The notes beneath the pieces are model-generated. The model was not told where the DNA came from, ran no database searches, and was given only the letters and a program-made list of their open reading frames with translations. From Actinomucor elegans (Eukaryota; Mucoromycota; Mucoromycetes; Mucorales; Mucoraceae), in contig JAMSLZ010000005.1 of the NCBI GenBank assembly GCA_026027325.1, forward strand, positions 1,426,001 to 1,490,000: DNA of 64,000 bases, given 5' to 3'. Shown here one piece after another: positions 43,914-54,791 of this stretch; the first letter of the stretch is position 1, and every line of letters begins with the position of its first letter. The translations under genes were made by a program, and so were the position numbers.

Positions 43914-44636
43914 ACTTGAGCCAGTTGGTTTATTGTACTTGTTAGTTTTATCGAATAAGAGAAAGGAGGATAAGCTAAGAAAAGGGAAAAATGGGATTGA
44001 ATAAAGGCCAAGAAAAAAAAAAGTAAAAATAGAAGTTTCGAACTGAAAGAACTACTGCGTTTGTACACCCCAATAAAGAAACAAGTCTTTCCATCCTTTT
44101 CTCAAGGTAAAAATTCAAAAAATTCGAGAAAACTCCATGCACAAGCACTCTCTTGGCTTATGCTTGGTTTGTTACAGCCTATTGCCATAAAAATATAAAG
44201 AACATATCGCTGGAGCTGTGTCAATAGCAACTCCTCCCCCCTTTTGCGTGGGATAATAAGAAACACAAGCAAATGAACAATAATAACCAGCACATAAATG
44301 AATTGCATTTAAGCTTTAATTGTTATTAGATGCGATGGCTCATTCTGAGCATAGGCTACTAATCAAATGCGACATTAAACCAAGAACGACAATCTCATGC
44401 GTCAAATAATGTACCATGCCAACTTTGAATGCTTTAGATATGCACCAAAACCAGGGTAGTCACATACTTTTCCTTATTACAGCATTTTCGTTAATATATT
44501 GATTCGTTATTTTGACTGCATCATAAGAATATAAATTGCTCCATTCCTTGTGCTAATTTCCTTTATACATACTTCAATACTCGGCATCTACAAGCGTTAT
44601 TCTATATACACATAACTCTAAACTTTTTCTATATTG
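43914..44636. other. Intergenic upstream of the F-BAR gene
   Basis: No gene. Contains the best-preserved dispersed-repeat copy (44323) and A-rich leader sequence. Confidence 0.5.
44323..44400 (+). repeat. Dispersed ~85-bp repeat, copy 10
   Basis: One of the best copies: TTATTAGATGCGATG, GCTCATTCTGAGCATAGG, CTACTAATCAAATGCGAC, ATTAAACCAAGAACGAC. Contains the small hairpin GCTCA-TTC-TGAGC. Confidence 0.7.
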
Positions 44637-45690
44637 AAATGTCTGGCACATTCAATAGACATAGTTCCTACGAAGCGTAAGAGACAAAAAGTCATTAATG
44701 CATCCATGTCAAAAATTGGAATAACATATAGTGAAATTGTGCAAAAAGCAGAGGTATCAAGAGGTACATCCTTTGATTTCTTGAAAAAAAATACTACAGT
44801 GTCTGTTGCCGTTGGTCGTCGATGTGACGACAAAAGACGCAAGTTCATAGAAGGATACAAATTTTTTGAGAAATCTATTAGATGAGCAAAATACCATCAC
44901 ATTACAAATCATGAAGGTGATTATCATTACTGCTTTCCTGGCAGGTAGTTCTAAAGATAAATTCAGTTTATCCACAATTAAAAATACAATTTACAAGAAA
45001 ATAAGGTATTCGTTGAAGAGAAGTCTACATTACCCGGAATATTGAAACTGAAGATGTACTTCAAAAACGAAAAGAACTCATTTAAAAACTACTGCGGGAA
45101 GAAATAGCCTATAGCTACAATTGTATTTTTTTTTTTTTTTTTTTTTGTCGATGAGACGGGTTTCAATATGCGGTTAGTAATAAAAGGAGAAGCTTGTTCT
45201 CCATTGGGAATTAGAGCGCTAATCAAATTTTCAAGTAGCAGAGGCCACAGCCTTTCCGTAACTTCTGCAACTTTAAACAATGGCGTACAGTTTATCAACT
45301 GCAGCATCTTTCCTTCGGGTATCATATGGGTATATGCTTACCAAATACATGGTTCGATTGATGAAAGTTGTGGACAATAAAGGTTTATTATCACAAATCT
45401 TTATCATGGATAATTTTTCTATCAATAAAACAGAAGTTTGGGCAGTAAGTAATTAGTTGACGCATAATATAATGTAAAGTTTCCATAACCCTAATACTAT
45501 AGTTGTTTGATAAGGTAGCTGTCTTTGGTCATCTTTCTTAAGCGCAATTGAAGAATTTCGTCAAGATCCTGCTGCTCTGAAAGCAGCAATCATAAAAAGA
45601 CTCAAGTATGTTTCTGCCGAGGATTGGTGTAGATGGATTCAATGTTCGATGAGCTTCTATCCCAATTGTTTGAATAAGAAATCTTGAATA
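44637..45690 (+). pseudogene. Decayed DDE transposase (Tc1/IS630-like)
   Basis: A broken frame carries transposase blocks. Near 44640-44880 there is an N-terminal part with a helix-turn-helix-like ITYSEIVQKAEVSRGTSFDF. Near 45145 FVDETGFNMRL (first catalytic strand) is followed by SSSRGHSLSVTSATLNNGVQ. Near 45530-45670, SAIEEF (third catalytic block, normally SPFLNPIEEFWS) precedes AAIIKRLKYVSAEDWCRWIQ and MSFYPNCLNKKS, the usual C-terminus of fungal copies. Stops and frame changes separate the blocks and the second catalytic region is eroded, so it is inactive. Confidence 0.7.
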
Positions 45691-46489
45691 GCTTAGTTTT
45701 ATACCGTTAAATATATTTTTTTAAATATAGTATTATTGTATGTAGTTTGGTCGAAATAGTTTTTAAATATACAATTAAAATAAACATTCTTCTCTGAACT
45801 AGATGTGAAAATGCTATACCAAATATTACCACAGGCATTAACTTTTCATACTTCAACATCACAAGACACACACTCCTTCACACAAGCACCTCTTGCAGCA
45901 GTAGGCGACGCAGTTTGTACGCTACCAATAATAACATTACAGTTGGAAGGCAAATTGAATGTGTGCCGGTTGATGATTAGTGTTGACTTTCTTAAGTTTA
46001 CCATATATTCAAACATTGCTTTAAATCCTATACGAGAAGAAAAGACAAGAATAAGTGGTTTGTATATATACAGTAATTTTTCGTATAACGCATACTTTAA
46101 ACTTTGTATATGCGTCGACTGCATTGGATGATCTTTGTACATCAGTGGATACTTTTGCTGTCTTGGCCCACATCAGACCCATCTTATATTATTGAAGATC
46201 TTTTTCCAGGCTATTATCGAAGATCAAGTGTCATTTTAATTCTAGAAATGACAAGTAGCTGTGGAAACTATGGTCTAGTGCAGTTGTAGAAAACTAAGAA
46301 TGCATAAAGATGTACTACGTTAAAATAATAACTGTTTGAAATTCAGTCATGTACAACTAGATAGTACTTGGAACATTAAATCTTCATAATAAAACCTTTT
46401 AGAAACAACAAGAAGCTTCACATGCACAATGATTAACGGCCTTACTTTATAATACCTTTTATTTAAGATAATTAGTCTTTGGTATGGTT
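45691..46489. other. Intergenic between two transposase relics
   Basis: A 100-codon frame occurs on each strand near 45805-46142, overlapping each other; neither resembles a known protein. Nothing else seen. Confidence 0.4.
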
Positions 46490-47165
46490 TCCAAGAGCTT
46501 GTTTGACTGTTTGGCATCTATCTGGTATGTAGAGAGCCGGTTTGCGATAGATATCAACATCCAACTTTTCCTACTCTTTCATACCTAAATGTAGTTAAGA
46601 AGATTTTGCTGCAAGACCTCCTGCTTACCTTTGGGATTATTCTGATATCACCGTCGTTTTGTCTCAATGCGAAACAAGATTCATCAGACCAAATGATTTT
46701 ACTCCAGTCAATGATGGTTCAGATGATCTTGATTTGGACCTAAACCCTTCTCTTAAGTCGACCAGTATAACTAAGGTGAGGTCACTTAACTGGCCTACTT
46801 GACTCAAATCCCTTTTTCTTGAGCGTATTGACGATAGTTGATAAGCTAACTTCTCAGTCTGTCATTTTGGCTATTGCTTGTTGGTGAACTCTGTGTGGAT
46901 CTTAAGGATTCTTTCGAACTACATACTCGAGTAATTGCGCATTTCGAGGAGTAGTTGCTTTAGGCGTTCCTGAATGAGGCTAGGCAGTTTTCCCGCCATA
47001 CTTATGGCACTTTATTACCACATCATTAACAGATGAAGTTGGAATATCAAGTTCTTTTGAAAGCTCAACTTGCCTTAATGACTAAACCGCATGATACTGC
47101 GAATAAAATCATCAAGCTTACTTCCCTCCTTATTCGTTTTGTTCATGGTATTTGAAAGTTCCATA
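46490..47165 (-). pseudogene. Decayed Tc1/mariner transposase
   Basis: On the minus strand, fragments in one dominant frame read MELSNTMNKTNKEGSKLDDF, QLSKELDIPTSSVNDVVIKC, HKYGGKTA, PHSGTPKATTPRNAQLLEYV, HRVHQQAIAKM, EVSLSTIVNTLKKKGFESSR, IIDWSKIIWSDESCFALRQN, interrupted by several stop codons. The last segment is the family's WSKIIWSDES strand with the catalytic Asp. The C-terminal third is missing or unrecognisable. A different subfamily from the 44.6-kb relic, judging by the DWSKI block. Confidence 0.7.
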
Positions 47166-47546
47166 ATGATTGGATTTTATTATGTTCTTTAAAATATGCG
47201 GAAAAATGAATGGCTTAACTCAAACTTTGGAGTATCATTTTATCAAAGTTGTAAAACAATTATGTATAGTATTTTAGGTCGATTTATTGGTCAATAGATT
47301 TCGGGACGGATTCCTGTCCAATGTTCCGTATTCTATGTTAAGAATGAGCTTCTGCTTCTATTTTTTTTAAATATAATGTCTGCTTGATTGCAGGAAAATA
47401 AGGCGTGTCAACGCAAGCTAACTATTGTGTTCTATACCTAGTCGTATTGAATAACTTTATGCATATTGCTAAATTGAGGAGTGATTGTAGTACAACAAAT
47501 TTGGAAAGCCAATAACATATATAGTTTATTACTATTCTATTTTCTA
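47166..47546. other. Intergenic, with a dispersed-repeat copy
   Basis: No gene; one diverged repeat at 47283 and the 3' UTR of the P450 gene. Confidence 0.45.
47283..47366 (-). repeat. Dispersed ~85-bp repeat, copy 11
   Basis: Minus strand: AGCTCATTCTTAACATAGAA, then ACATTGGACAGGAATC and CGAAATCTATTGAC. Rather diverged. Confidence 0.45.
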
Positions 47547-47730
47547 TTATCGCTTTTGTACCATGACTTTCATACCATTTAGCATGGGTAGAGTCAGTGA
47601 AACCTGGTATGTAATATCTTGTCCTGGCAGTAATGTGAACTTGTATCTCTTTAAAAGAAAGATGATGGCTACCAATGCTTCTAAAGTAGCTAAATGCTGG
47701 CCTATAAAAAAAAAACGATTATTAGCTAAT

Positions 47731-47764
<34 letters not shown>

Positions 47765-49355
47765 TAAGCATACACGAGGCCCAGCATGGAATGCAGGCCA
47801 CTTTCCTTGAGATTCACGTCGGAGCTCTCCTTCTTCGTTAATCCATCGTTCTGGTTTAAATTCTTTGGCATCAGCTCCCCACACCTTTTCACACCGACCT
47901 TGAGCGTAGGGACTCCACAAAATATAATCACCTTTCTTGATCTGTGTACCATCAGGCCAAATATCATCATTCAATGCATACTTTTGATTCAAAGGTACAG
48001 AAGGATAATGGCGAAGTACTTCGTAAAAGAAGGCATGCGCATACTTCATATTTTTTATCACTTCAAACAAAGCTGGCGAATCATGCATGACATCCTCTGT
48101 GATATTATCATTGATCTCTTCTATTAGCTTATTCTCGACGCGAGGATGGCACATTAACATATAGAAAGCCCATGAAAGTGCTTGAGCTATTATAAATGTG
48201 TGTTGGTCTTTGATTAAGCAGTATTATTATTGATGGTTTTTACCTGTAGTATCTCGTCCAGCAATGACAAAATTCAACACAATATCACGTAGCTCATCGT
48301 TATTGAGCAGTTCACCTTGTGCATTACGTGCATCCATGAAACGGGAAAGTAAATCACGATGCACTTCGCCATTAGCTATTTCAACACGACGTTTTTCAGT
48401 TACTTCACGAGCAAAATTATCCACGACACTGAGATGATTGTTCATGCTGGATTTCCAAGGCATGACCATACTCAGAATCCGTTCAGTGACAGGCCAGATA
48501 GGGTTGACGAATCGCTGGAAAGTTTGCTTTTGCGCTTCATCAAAGGCTTCAGCAAATGGAACTTTTCCTTTGGATGCCAACGCATTTAAATGAACACCGA
48601 AACCCAGCAGAATGAAAGAATCCAAGGTGAATTTGAACATAACATCGTGGAAGTCAACCACTTGGTTTTCGTCCGCTGCTATATCCCAGATATTTTTGGA
48701 CATGAATTCAATCTCCCCAACAAAAACACTACAATAGATTCGTTAGTTAGGACAAAGATCAGCATTGCATGTATATGTATAATTTTACTCTGTAAAATGG
48801 TCTCGAAAATTCTTTACATTAAAGATATGACTGGCAGTTTTACGTTGATATTTCCAGTCCTCTCCATTGGCATTGAAGATACCATTGCCAAACAAATCAA
48901 CAAGTGAAGCATGAAACTCGGGGCCTTTGATATAGTTTTCAAAGTTATCTACAAGATGGTTAGTTTCACTGCAACATCCAAATTACACATAAAACTTACT
49001 CTTCAAGACGTGTTCTACATTACGAGGATCTAATGTAGCAATGTGACGCGGAATACCGAGCGCAGACATTGTGCTACAAATACTATGCTTAGTAACATAT
49101 ATGAATCAGAATAACAAAAGCTTACAGCGTCATATCATCTAATTCATTGAATCCAGCCAGCAAAAAATCATGCATTTTGTCTTTGTTCTGCACCAAAAGG
49201 GGTAGATTACCAACCAAGGGCCAGCCTGATTGAGTTTTAATGCCTGGTCGTTTTGGATCAAATACAGCGCGATCATTGTATATAGCCGAAAGTAAGCCGA
49301 CGCCAGCAAGTGCTGCACCGCTGATAAATCGAAATGTGTTTGATTCAGTAGACAT
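47547..49355 (-). CDS. Cytochrome P450 monooxygenase
   Basis: Multi-exon P450 of about 510 residues. It starts MSTESNTFRFISGAALAGVG (hydrophobic anchor of the microsomal type) and continues with the proline hinge DPKRPGIKTQSGWPLVGNLP. The I-helix reads FVIAGRDTT, the K-helix ExxR is FYEVLRHYPSVPLN, then the PERF-equivalent FKPERWINEEG and the haem loop FHAGPRVCLGQHLATLEAL with the Cys ligand. The DWKYQRKTASHIFNVKNFR segment before it resembles CYP52/CYP86-type fatty-acid omega-hydroxylases and their Mucoromycota relatives; substrate is unproven. All P450 signatures are intact. The intron inside the haem region starts GT followed by 28 A. Confidence 0.9.
47734..47761. repeat. Poly(A/T) tract, 28 bp, at a 5' splice site
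   Basis: 28 T on the + strand, equal to A28 directly after the donor GT of the last P450 intron. Confidence 0.9.
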
Positions 49356-51370
49356 TATGAATGAGAGAAAAGGTTAGTTTTTTTTTTTTTTTTTTCTAAT
49401 TTTTTTATGCACTATTTAAATACAAATAGGTCGTTGCACCAATACAGACCGTTGCACAGAAAGCAAAGCTGTGGGGAGCTCATTTTCTTAGCCCCACTTA
49501 AAAAAAAAACCACAGATTCACATGAAATATAGAGAGATCGGCTTAAGGCTCTTTTTTTTCTTTCAGCTGTCTTACCTTCACCCCATTGAAAAAAATGTAA
49601 CGTCTCACGTGTGATTTACTAAGTATTTCTTGGTAAAATTATGAAGCAGCATATCCAACAACCTAGTTGGCTATGAAATTTGAACTACCCATCTTAAATG
49701 ATAGATACAGTATAGTATTGACCAAGACCTCTTATCTTTCGTATTATGCGCTCTTTATTCTTGAAACAAAGCTTGTTTTTGTGTAGTGGACTATATTACC
49801 TTAAAAGGACGCAATTTTGACATACAGTTTATTCACTCTTTTAGGATCTTGCTTATCTTTAAAGAGTCGCGCCTAAAATGATTATACCCAGAGAGATTGA
49901 AGGTACCTACGCTGTAATCTAAAACCCATCATCAAAGAAAATGAGATAATGGAGCACCCAAGTTAATAATAAAGAAGACAGTCATGGTTTTTATAGCATT
50001 TCTGTTACAAATGGATGTTACGTTTGACAAGTATATCTTCAGGTATTGTTTGTCTTTTTTTGTTTTGACAGGGTCTGAAGACTTGGCAGCTAATGAACAA
50101 TAAAGAACGAAGCTCTGTTTCGTACAATATCTCAAGCAGCGTACTTTCAATAGCCATGAATGTTATATCTACTTATATATATCATTTTAAAATTCACTTT
50201 ATTAAAAGATGTGATGTCTTTATATATTTCTCGTATTATCTTGATTTAGGCGCAATTTGGTTTTGATCACGATGGTTCATATTTCAATCACCGCGCCATA
50301 CACAACTTGCATTTATTACTCGGTTCTTACTGGAAGGCCATACAAGCTCGTGTATTAAGCAAATAAGTATCTTGATCATTTCATAAAAATGTTTCTAAAC
50401 ATAACTCACTTAATATCTTCTGGACAGGGTACAATTCTATCTTGTGGAGGTCTCTTTAGTTTTATACACGGCTCATTTACAAAAATCAGATATTTCACAG
50501 TTTATTTTGAGCATAGGCTATTTGACAAAAGCGATAATTCACTAGTTTTAATTAAGAGATGTAGGTTCTATCTATCGAATACATGTAATCCACAATTAGC
50601 TATCAAGTATAATAATACATTGGCTTTATAGCAGAAAACTCAAATCGATATGTCCAAATAGAAACAAAGACACTTTTTCATATGAGTGCATGTTTTTTTA
50701 ATATAAACGTAACTGTGCTAGATTGCTCCTAAAATAATAAATTTTGCTCTTTAAGGTACTGTTTTTCTATTTCTATACTTGTAGAAAGCATACCTTTTAA
50801 AAGAATGGCACAATCGTTTAAACTTCCATTAACGATACACAGCATAAACACGTATTAGTCGTCATCTATACCGTGATTCCTGATCTACCTAATTTTTCTT
50901 TTCTTTTCTTTTAATATGGCAGTTCATAAAACTGGCATAGTGTACTGTTTGGCCTGTGAGATCTCGGCCGAATTCAGTAAAATGTCGCGACAGATGAATA
51001 CTCCATGAACAAAATGAGCTATTACATCTAATCATGACATTAAATAAACTCCAATGGATTTGTTATATGAAAAATTGTGTTGATATCACTTAATCTATAG
51101 CCTTTGAGCTAAAAAAAAATATTCAGAAACAATAGTTTTCTTATCAGATACCACTAAATTACAAAAACGGCTACTTGGCTGAAAATATGAAGCTGTTCCT
51201 TACGTGCTTGATGTAGTTTGACAGCTACAGTTGTCTTGGTAACTTGTACATAATGGCTCATATCTCCGATTTGACCTGACTAAACTGGCAGAATCAAGTC
51301 AGCATATGGTTTGTTTCCCCCCTCCGCCCTCGTTTCATTTTTTTTTTTAATCTTGACCTTCATCTTACAA
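49356..51370. other. 2-kb intergenic region
   Basis: No secure gene. Short frames such as AQFGFDHDGSYFNHRAIHNL near 50250-50360 and an 80-codon frame at 50389-50631 look protein-like but match nothing I know; they may be remnants. One dispersed-repeat copy lies at 50957. Confidence 0.4.
50957..51040 (-). repeat. Dispersed ~85-bp repeat, copy 12
   Basis: Minus strand: ATGATTAGATGTAATAGCTC, ATTTTGTTCATGG, then TCATCTGTCGCGACATTTTA and CGGCCGAGATCTCA. A possible further copy in + orientation lies near 50848-50892. Confidence 0.55.
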
Positions 51371-51574
51371 ATGTCTAATACTACAAAGCCAGTTGATCCA
51401 GCACATCCTACACAAGAGCCTTTTACTGCGCCTAATGAATCTTCCAATGTCAACAATTGCAATTGCTGTGGTATATTTTTGGTGCCATTAGCTGCATTAG
51501 GCGGCTTGATAGATCAGATAGGGAGAAAAGTGTCAAGACTATTCCATAAGAGTGGCGCGGATAATAAACCATAA
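51371..51574 (+). CDS. Small Cys-containing protein, unknown
   Basis: 67-residue frame, MSNTTKPVDPAHPTQEPFTA..., with a Cys cluster in SSNVNNCNCCGIFLVPLAAL followed by a short hydrophobic stretch and a basic, amphipathic end (GGLIDQIGRKVSRLFHKSGA). No family recognised. The arrangement (cysteines next to a hydrophobic segment and basic residues) would suit a lipid-modified, membrane-attached peptide; that is speculation. A pyrimidine-rich leader precedes the ATG and a clear 3' UTR follows. It could also be chance. Confidence 0.5.
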   Translation: MSNTTKPVDPAHPTQEPFTAPNESSNVNNCNCCGIFLVPLAALGGLIDQIGRKVSRLFHKSGADNKP

Positions 51575-51737
51575 CAGATGCTTTATACTCTCTATTTTAC
51601 TATTAATTACTGCTATTTAACGCTTATCTTCACCTATATACACTTTAATCATACGATATGTCAAGGGAATATTTATATATAAAAAAGGCTCGCTCTCTGT
51701 CCGTATATAATATTACACTTTTTTTTTGTTCTCATGT

Positions 51738-52350
51738 TTAATACAAGTCATTTTGAGCAGAATCGACACAAAAACCTTGGTCATGCAAGATTTTACTTCT
51801 AATCTTATCAACCTTCTCCTTTGCTTCGATTTCTTCACGTTGTGCTACCAATATTTCTTCGACAGGCACCTGCCTTAAATTTATTTGTTCTTCCTTTTCC
51901 AAATCCTAATGACAATATCAGTTATCTTATACCAAGTTCTTTTCAAAACAAAAATCACTTACGATTTCACCGAGCAGTACTACGTTCTCGCCTCGAATTA
52001 AGAAAATACCTCTTGGGATATCACCATAACAGTTTCCAACGTAAATTCGTTCAATTGTGTCTTGCAAAACTAAATTAGCTATAAAAGAAAGAACCAGTTT
52101 AGATACAAGCATCGAGTTTTTATCAAAGAACACGAACCAAACTGATCAAAAGATCTTAATGTACCAATTAGCTTGCGACCATCTCTTAATACTACCATGA
52201 GCTTTTCTAAATTATTTTTAAATTGTTCATTATACGCGTTTCAAGTATACATTGAAATCTTTTTTTTTTGTTTTTTTTTTTTGGCTTACTGTCGATACTG
52301 TCAATGAGACCAGTCGAGGTTGTAAAAAAGGGTCCACTTGAAATCTCCAT
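51738..52350 (-). CDS. lsm1: LSm1, mRNA-decay Sm-like protein
   Basis: Four exons, starting [20 protein letters not shown] at 52350. The Sm1 motif reads [20 protein letters not shown] then [14 protein letters not shown]; the Sm2 motif is [20 protein letters not shown]. The tail is [39 protein letters not shown], ending [10 protein letters not shown]. The [20 protein letters not shown] block is specific for LSm1 among LSm proteins. LSm1 joins LSm2-7 in a cytoplasmic ring that binds oligoadenylated mRNA 3' ends and promotes decapping with Pat1. Introns are small, with canonical borders. Confidence 0.93.
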
Positions 52351-53425
52351 GTACTGTAGTTTTTGTTTAAGATAAACGAGGAAAAAAAGCGAGCAAGTAT
52401 ATCTTGATTCTGTGTGTATCACTTCAAGAAATAGTCACAGACAGGTTTTACTCGAAAACTCAATTTTTCTCTTTAGAGTCTATTTTTTTTTTTTTACATG
52501 TTTGGTGGGGGAGATCTTTGCAGTAAAACTTCTTTAGTTAGAGTTTATTTCTCCCTACATTTTAGGGCACCTTTGAGCTGTAATAGATGTCAAAAGTCTT
52601 GGTTTATCAACATAAAACAAAGCATGATAAATATGCATATACTTTGATTGTATCTCTAAATTTCAGAAAAAAAAGAGTTTTATATACTTTTTAAACCATT
52701 CAATAAAGGGTTTAATTCACTGTAAATCTTGTTAAAGTATATTCTATTTATTTAGGTTCTGTATTATAATAAAAAAAAAGCAGCGTCAAAGCAACATTAG
52801 AAAAATATTCAATCATTAATATGTAGGCGGTCTAAAGGCCATTGGCCAATAAATAGCAGTAAATTGTCATATAATAATTTCAATTTTAACTTCCAATCAA
52901 ATGCTTTATCAGTACTTTTCTTTGTTCCGAGTTTTCAAAAATTCGACGCGAAAGCTTCACATTTGAGGCAACAAGTTATTTATGGGGTCTTGCTAGTATA
53001 GACTAGTATTCTTTAATTTACAAGAGTTTTAATGATTGAATATCAAACTGAAAATCTTCAAAATTCAATATTAACAAGTACAAATGAGAATCTGTCATAA
53101 TAATAAAGCATAACACTTGTAACCTTTAATTTTCAACTATTTTCTTTCTTCAGCGATGTCAATAATACTTGCGCTTATCTTGTCCTTTTCATCGTATCAA
53201 ATATTATACCAAAAACTTATAACTATTTTTTTTGGCGGAGTGCCGATTGTTTCTGCACCATCCCCCAATCAAAACAATACTCTAAAAAAGTAGGTGCACA
53301 TATCAAACCGCACTACAAAATTATGGCTAACTCTATTTTCTTTTCTTAATGACACATGTCGTATTCTTAACATTAGGTACAAAATCGATACAATAAATGC
53401 CTTAATTCTACTATAAATTAAACAA
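52351..53425. other. Intergenic between lsm1 and the glycosyltransferase
   Basis: Divergent promoter region. A 45-codon frame at 53157 (MSIILALILSFSSYQILYQK...) looks like a signal peptide and ends at a potential donor; it may be a 5' exon of the next gene or unrelated. Confidence 0.4.
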
Positions 53426-54679
53426 ATGAATAGGTTCTCGAGGCGATTTACAACCTCTCGTTGCCTTGGCTATGCATTACAAGTAAGTAATGGTACGATG
53501 CATATATTAGGGACACAATTGAGAAAAGAAACTCCCTCATTTAGAAAGAAACATGATCAACACCAACTAACTATTGTTGCGCCTCAACAATTGGGTTTAT
53601 TAAACAAAGAACTATACAATACGCACAATATTGCTTTCGAAAGTGTAATCCAAGCCAGCACAATAACGGATCGATTTAACGAAACCAAGCAGATCTGGCA
53701 GGTATGCCAGCAACTAAAGCCTACATTCCTTGTCTATACTACATTTGTGCTGGAAGGCTGGTCAATAGCTGAGAAACTCGATATCCCATCCGTTGTGATA
53801 TCTTTGTTTCCATTAGATTTATATCCTATACCCAGTACTTTTGAAAAGCAAATCCAGAACGAATTTGCAGATTGGTATGCTGGCGCATTAAAGGAAATCT
53901 GGCACCCGCATATACAGCATTGGATGTGGCGATTATTCCTCGAGGATCAGGGCGATTTCAGAGATGATGTATTAGGCTTGGATCCTATACCTCGTGATAT
54001 CACGCGCCGAATACCGCCCTTTATCTATGCTATTGATCCTGATCTCTTGTGCTTGGCCGATACATACCATGCTCATGTATGTGGATATTGGACAGCTATT
54101 GAACAGTCAGTCGTATCTCCATCAGCTATAAAGAACCCTGTATTATTGATCAATTTTGGATCGATGGATACGTTATCTAATACGTTACTGGAACCGCGCG
54201 AATTTCTATTACAGATCAATACACGGCTGAACGAGATTTTGCATGCGTTCGATCAGTTGGACATTATATGGATTGTCTCTAATGAACATACAGCTTTATT
54301 CAAACATGCACCTACACAATCAAAGCGTATTCAAATCATGACAGCAATTGAACATGCAGACCTTATTAAAAAGCATCCCGTGATTGGTATGATTCATCAT
54401 GGCGGTATAGGTACCTGTTCCACCATGATCCAATTAGGTGTAGCACAAGCGATCTTACCATTTATGTTTGATCAGTATTATTGGGCGGACAGATTGGATT
54501 CCTTGGGGCTATCAAAGACTTTGGATATCAATACATCTTGGGTAGATGTTGTATCATGGATGCTTTATGGCAAAGACCTTTCGACAATAGACTATTGGAA
54601 GAAAAGAACCATCGATAACACCATAAAAGGTTTAGATGATGCAGTTCAAATAATGTTATCTTATCAATCTCAGATTTAA
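53426..54679 (+). CDS. GT1-family glycosyltransferase
   Basis: Intronless 417-residue frame. The C-terminal half has the GT1/GT28 nucleotide-sugar binding fold: LLINFGSMDTLS at its start, IIWIVSNEH, and the donor-site block VIGMIHHGGIGTCSTMIQLG then AQAILPFMFDQYYWADRLDS, as in sterol and macrolide glucosyltransferases. The His-His-Gly-Gly and Gln/Asp residues that contact UDP-sugar are present. The N-terminal acceptor domain is short: the usual GTRGDVQP-type start is replaced by NGTMHILGTQLRKETPSFRK before LTIVAPQQLG. So the first exon may be missing, or the protein is truncated. Lack of introns among intron-rich neighbours could mean horizontal acquisition; unproven. Confidence 0.75.
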   Translation: MNRFSRRFTTSRCLGYALQVSNGTMHILGTQLRKETPSFRKKHDQHQLTIVAPQQLGLLNKELYNTHNIAFESVIQASTITDRFNETKQIWQVCQQLKPTFLVYTTFVLEGWSIAEKLDIPSVVISLFPLDLYPIPSTFEKQIQNEFADWYAGALKEIWHPHIQHWMWRLFLEDQGDFRDDVLGLDPIPRDITRRIPPFIYAIDPDLLCLADTYHAHVCGYWTAIEQSVVSPSAIKNPVLLINFGSMDTLSNTLLEPREFLLQINTRLNEILHAFDQLDIIWIVSNEHTALFKHAPTQSKRIQIMTAIEHADLIKKHPVIGMIHHGGIGTCSTMIQLGVAQAILPFMFDQYYWADRLDSLGLSKTLDINTSWVDVVSWMLYGKDLSTIDYWKKRTIDNTIKGLDDAVQIMLSYQSQI

Positions 54680-54791
54680 AAAGGACCTTGAATATCCCCA
54701 CATTTTTTTTTATTCTTTTTCTTTTCTTCTTCTTTTTCATTACTTAGACAATACTGCATAATAGTATTATACCATAGAAAGAGCAATAATA

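Noticed and set aside
45805..46142. Overlapping ~100-codon frames on both strands
   Set aside because: They overlap, match no family, and lie between transposase relics; probably chance in eroded DNA.
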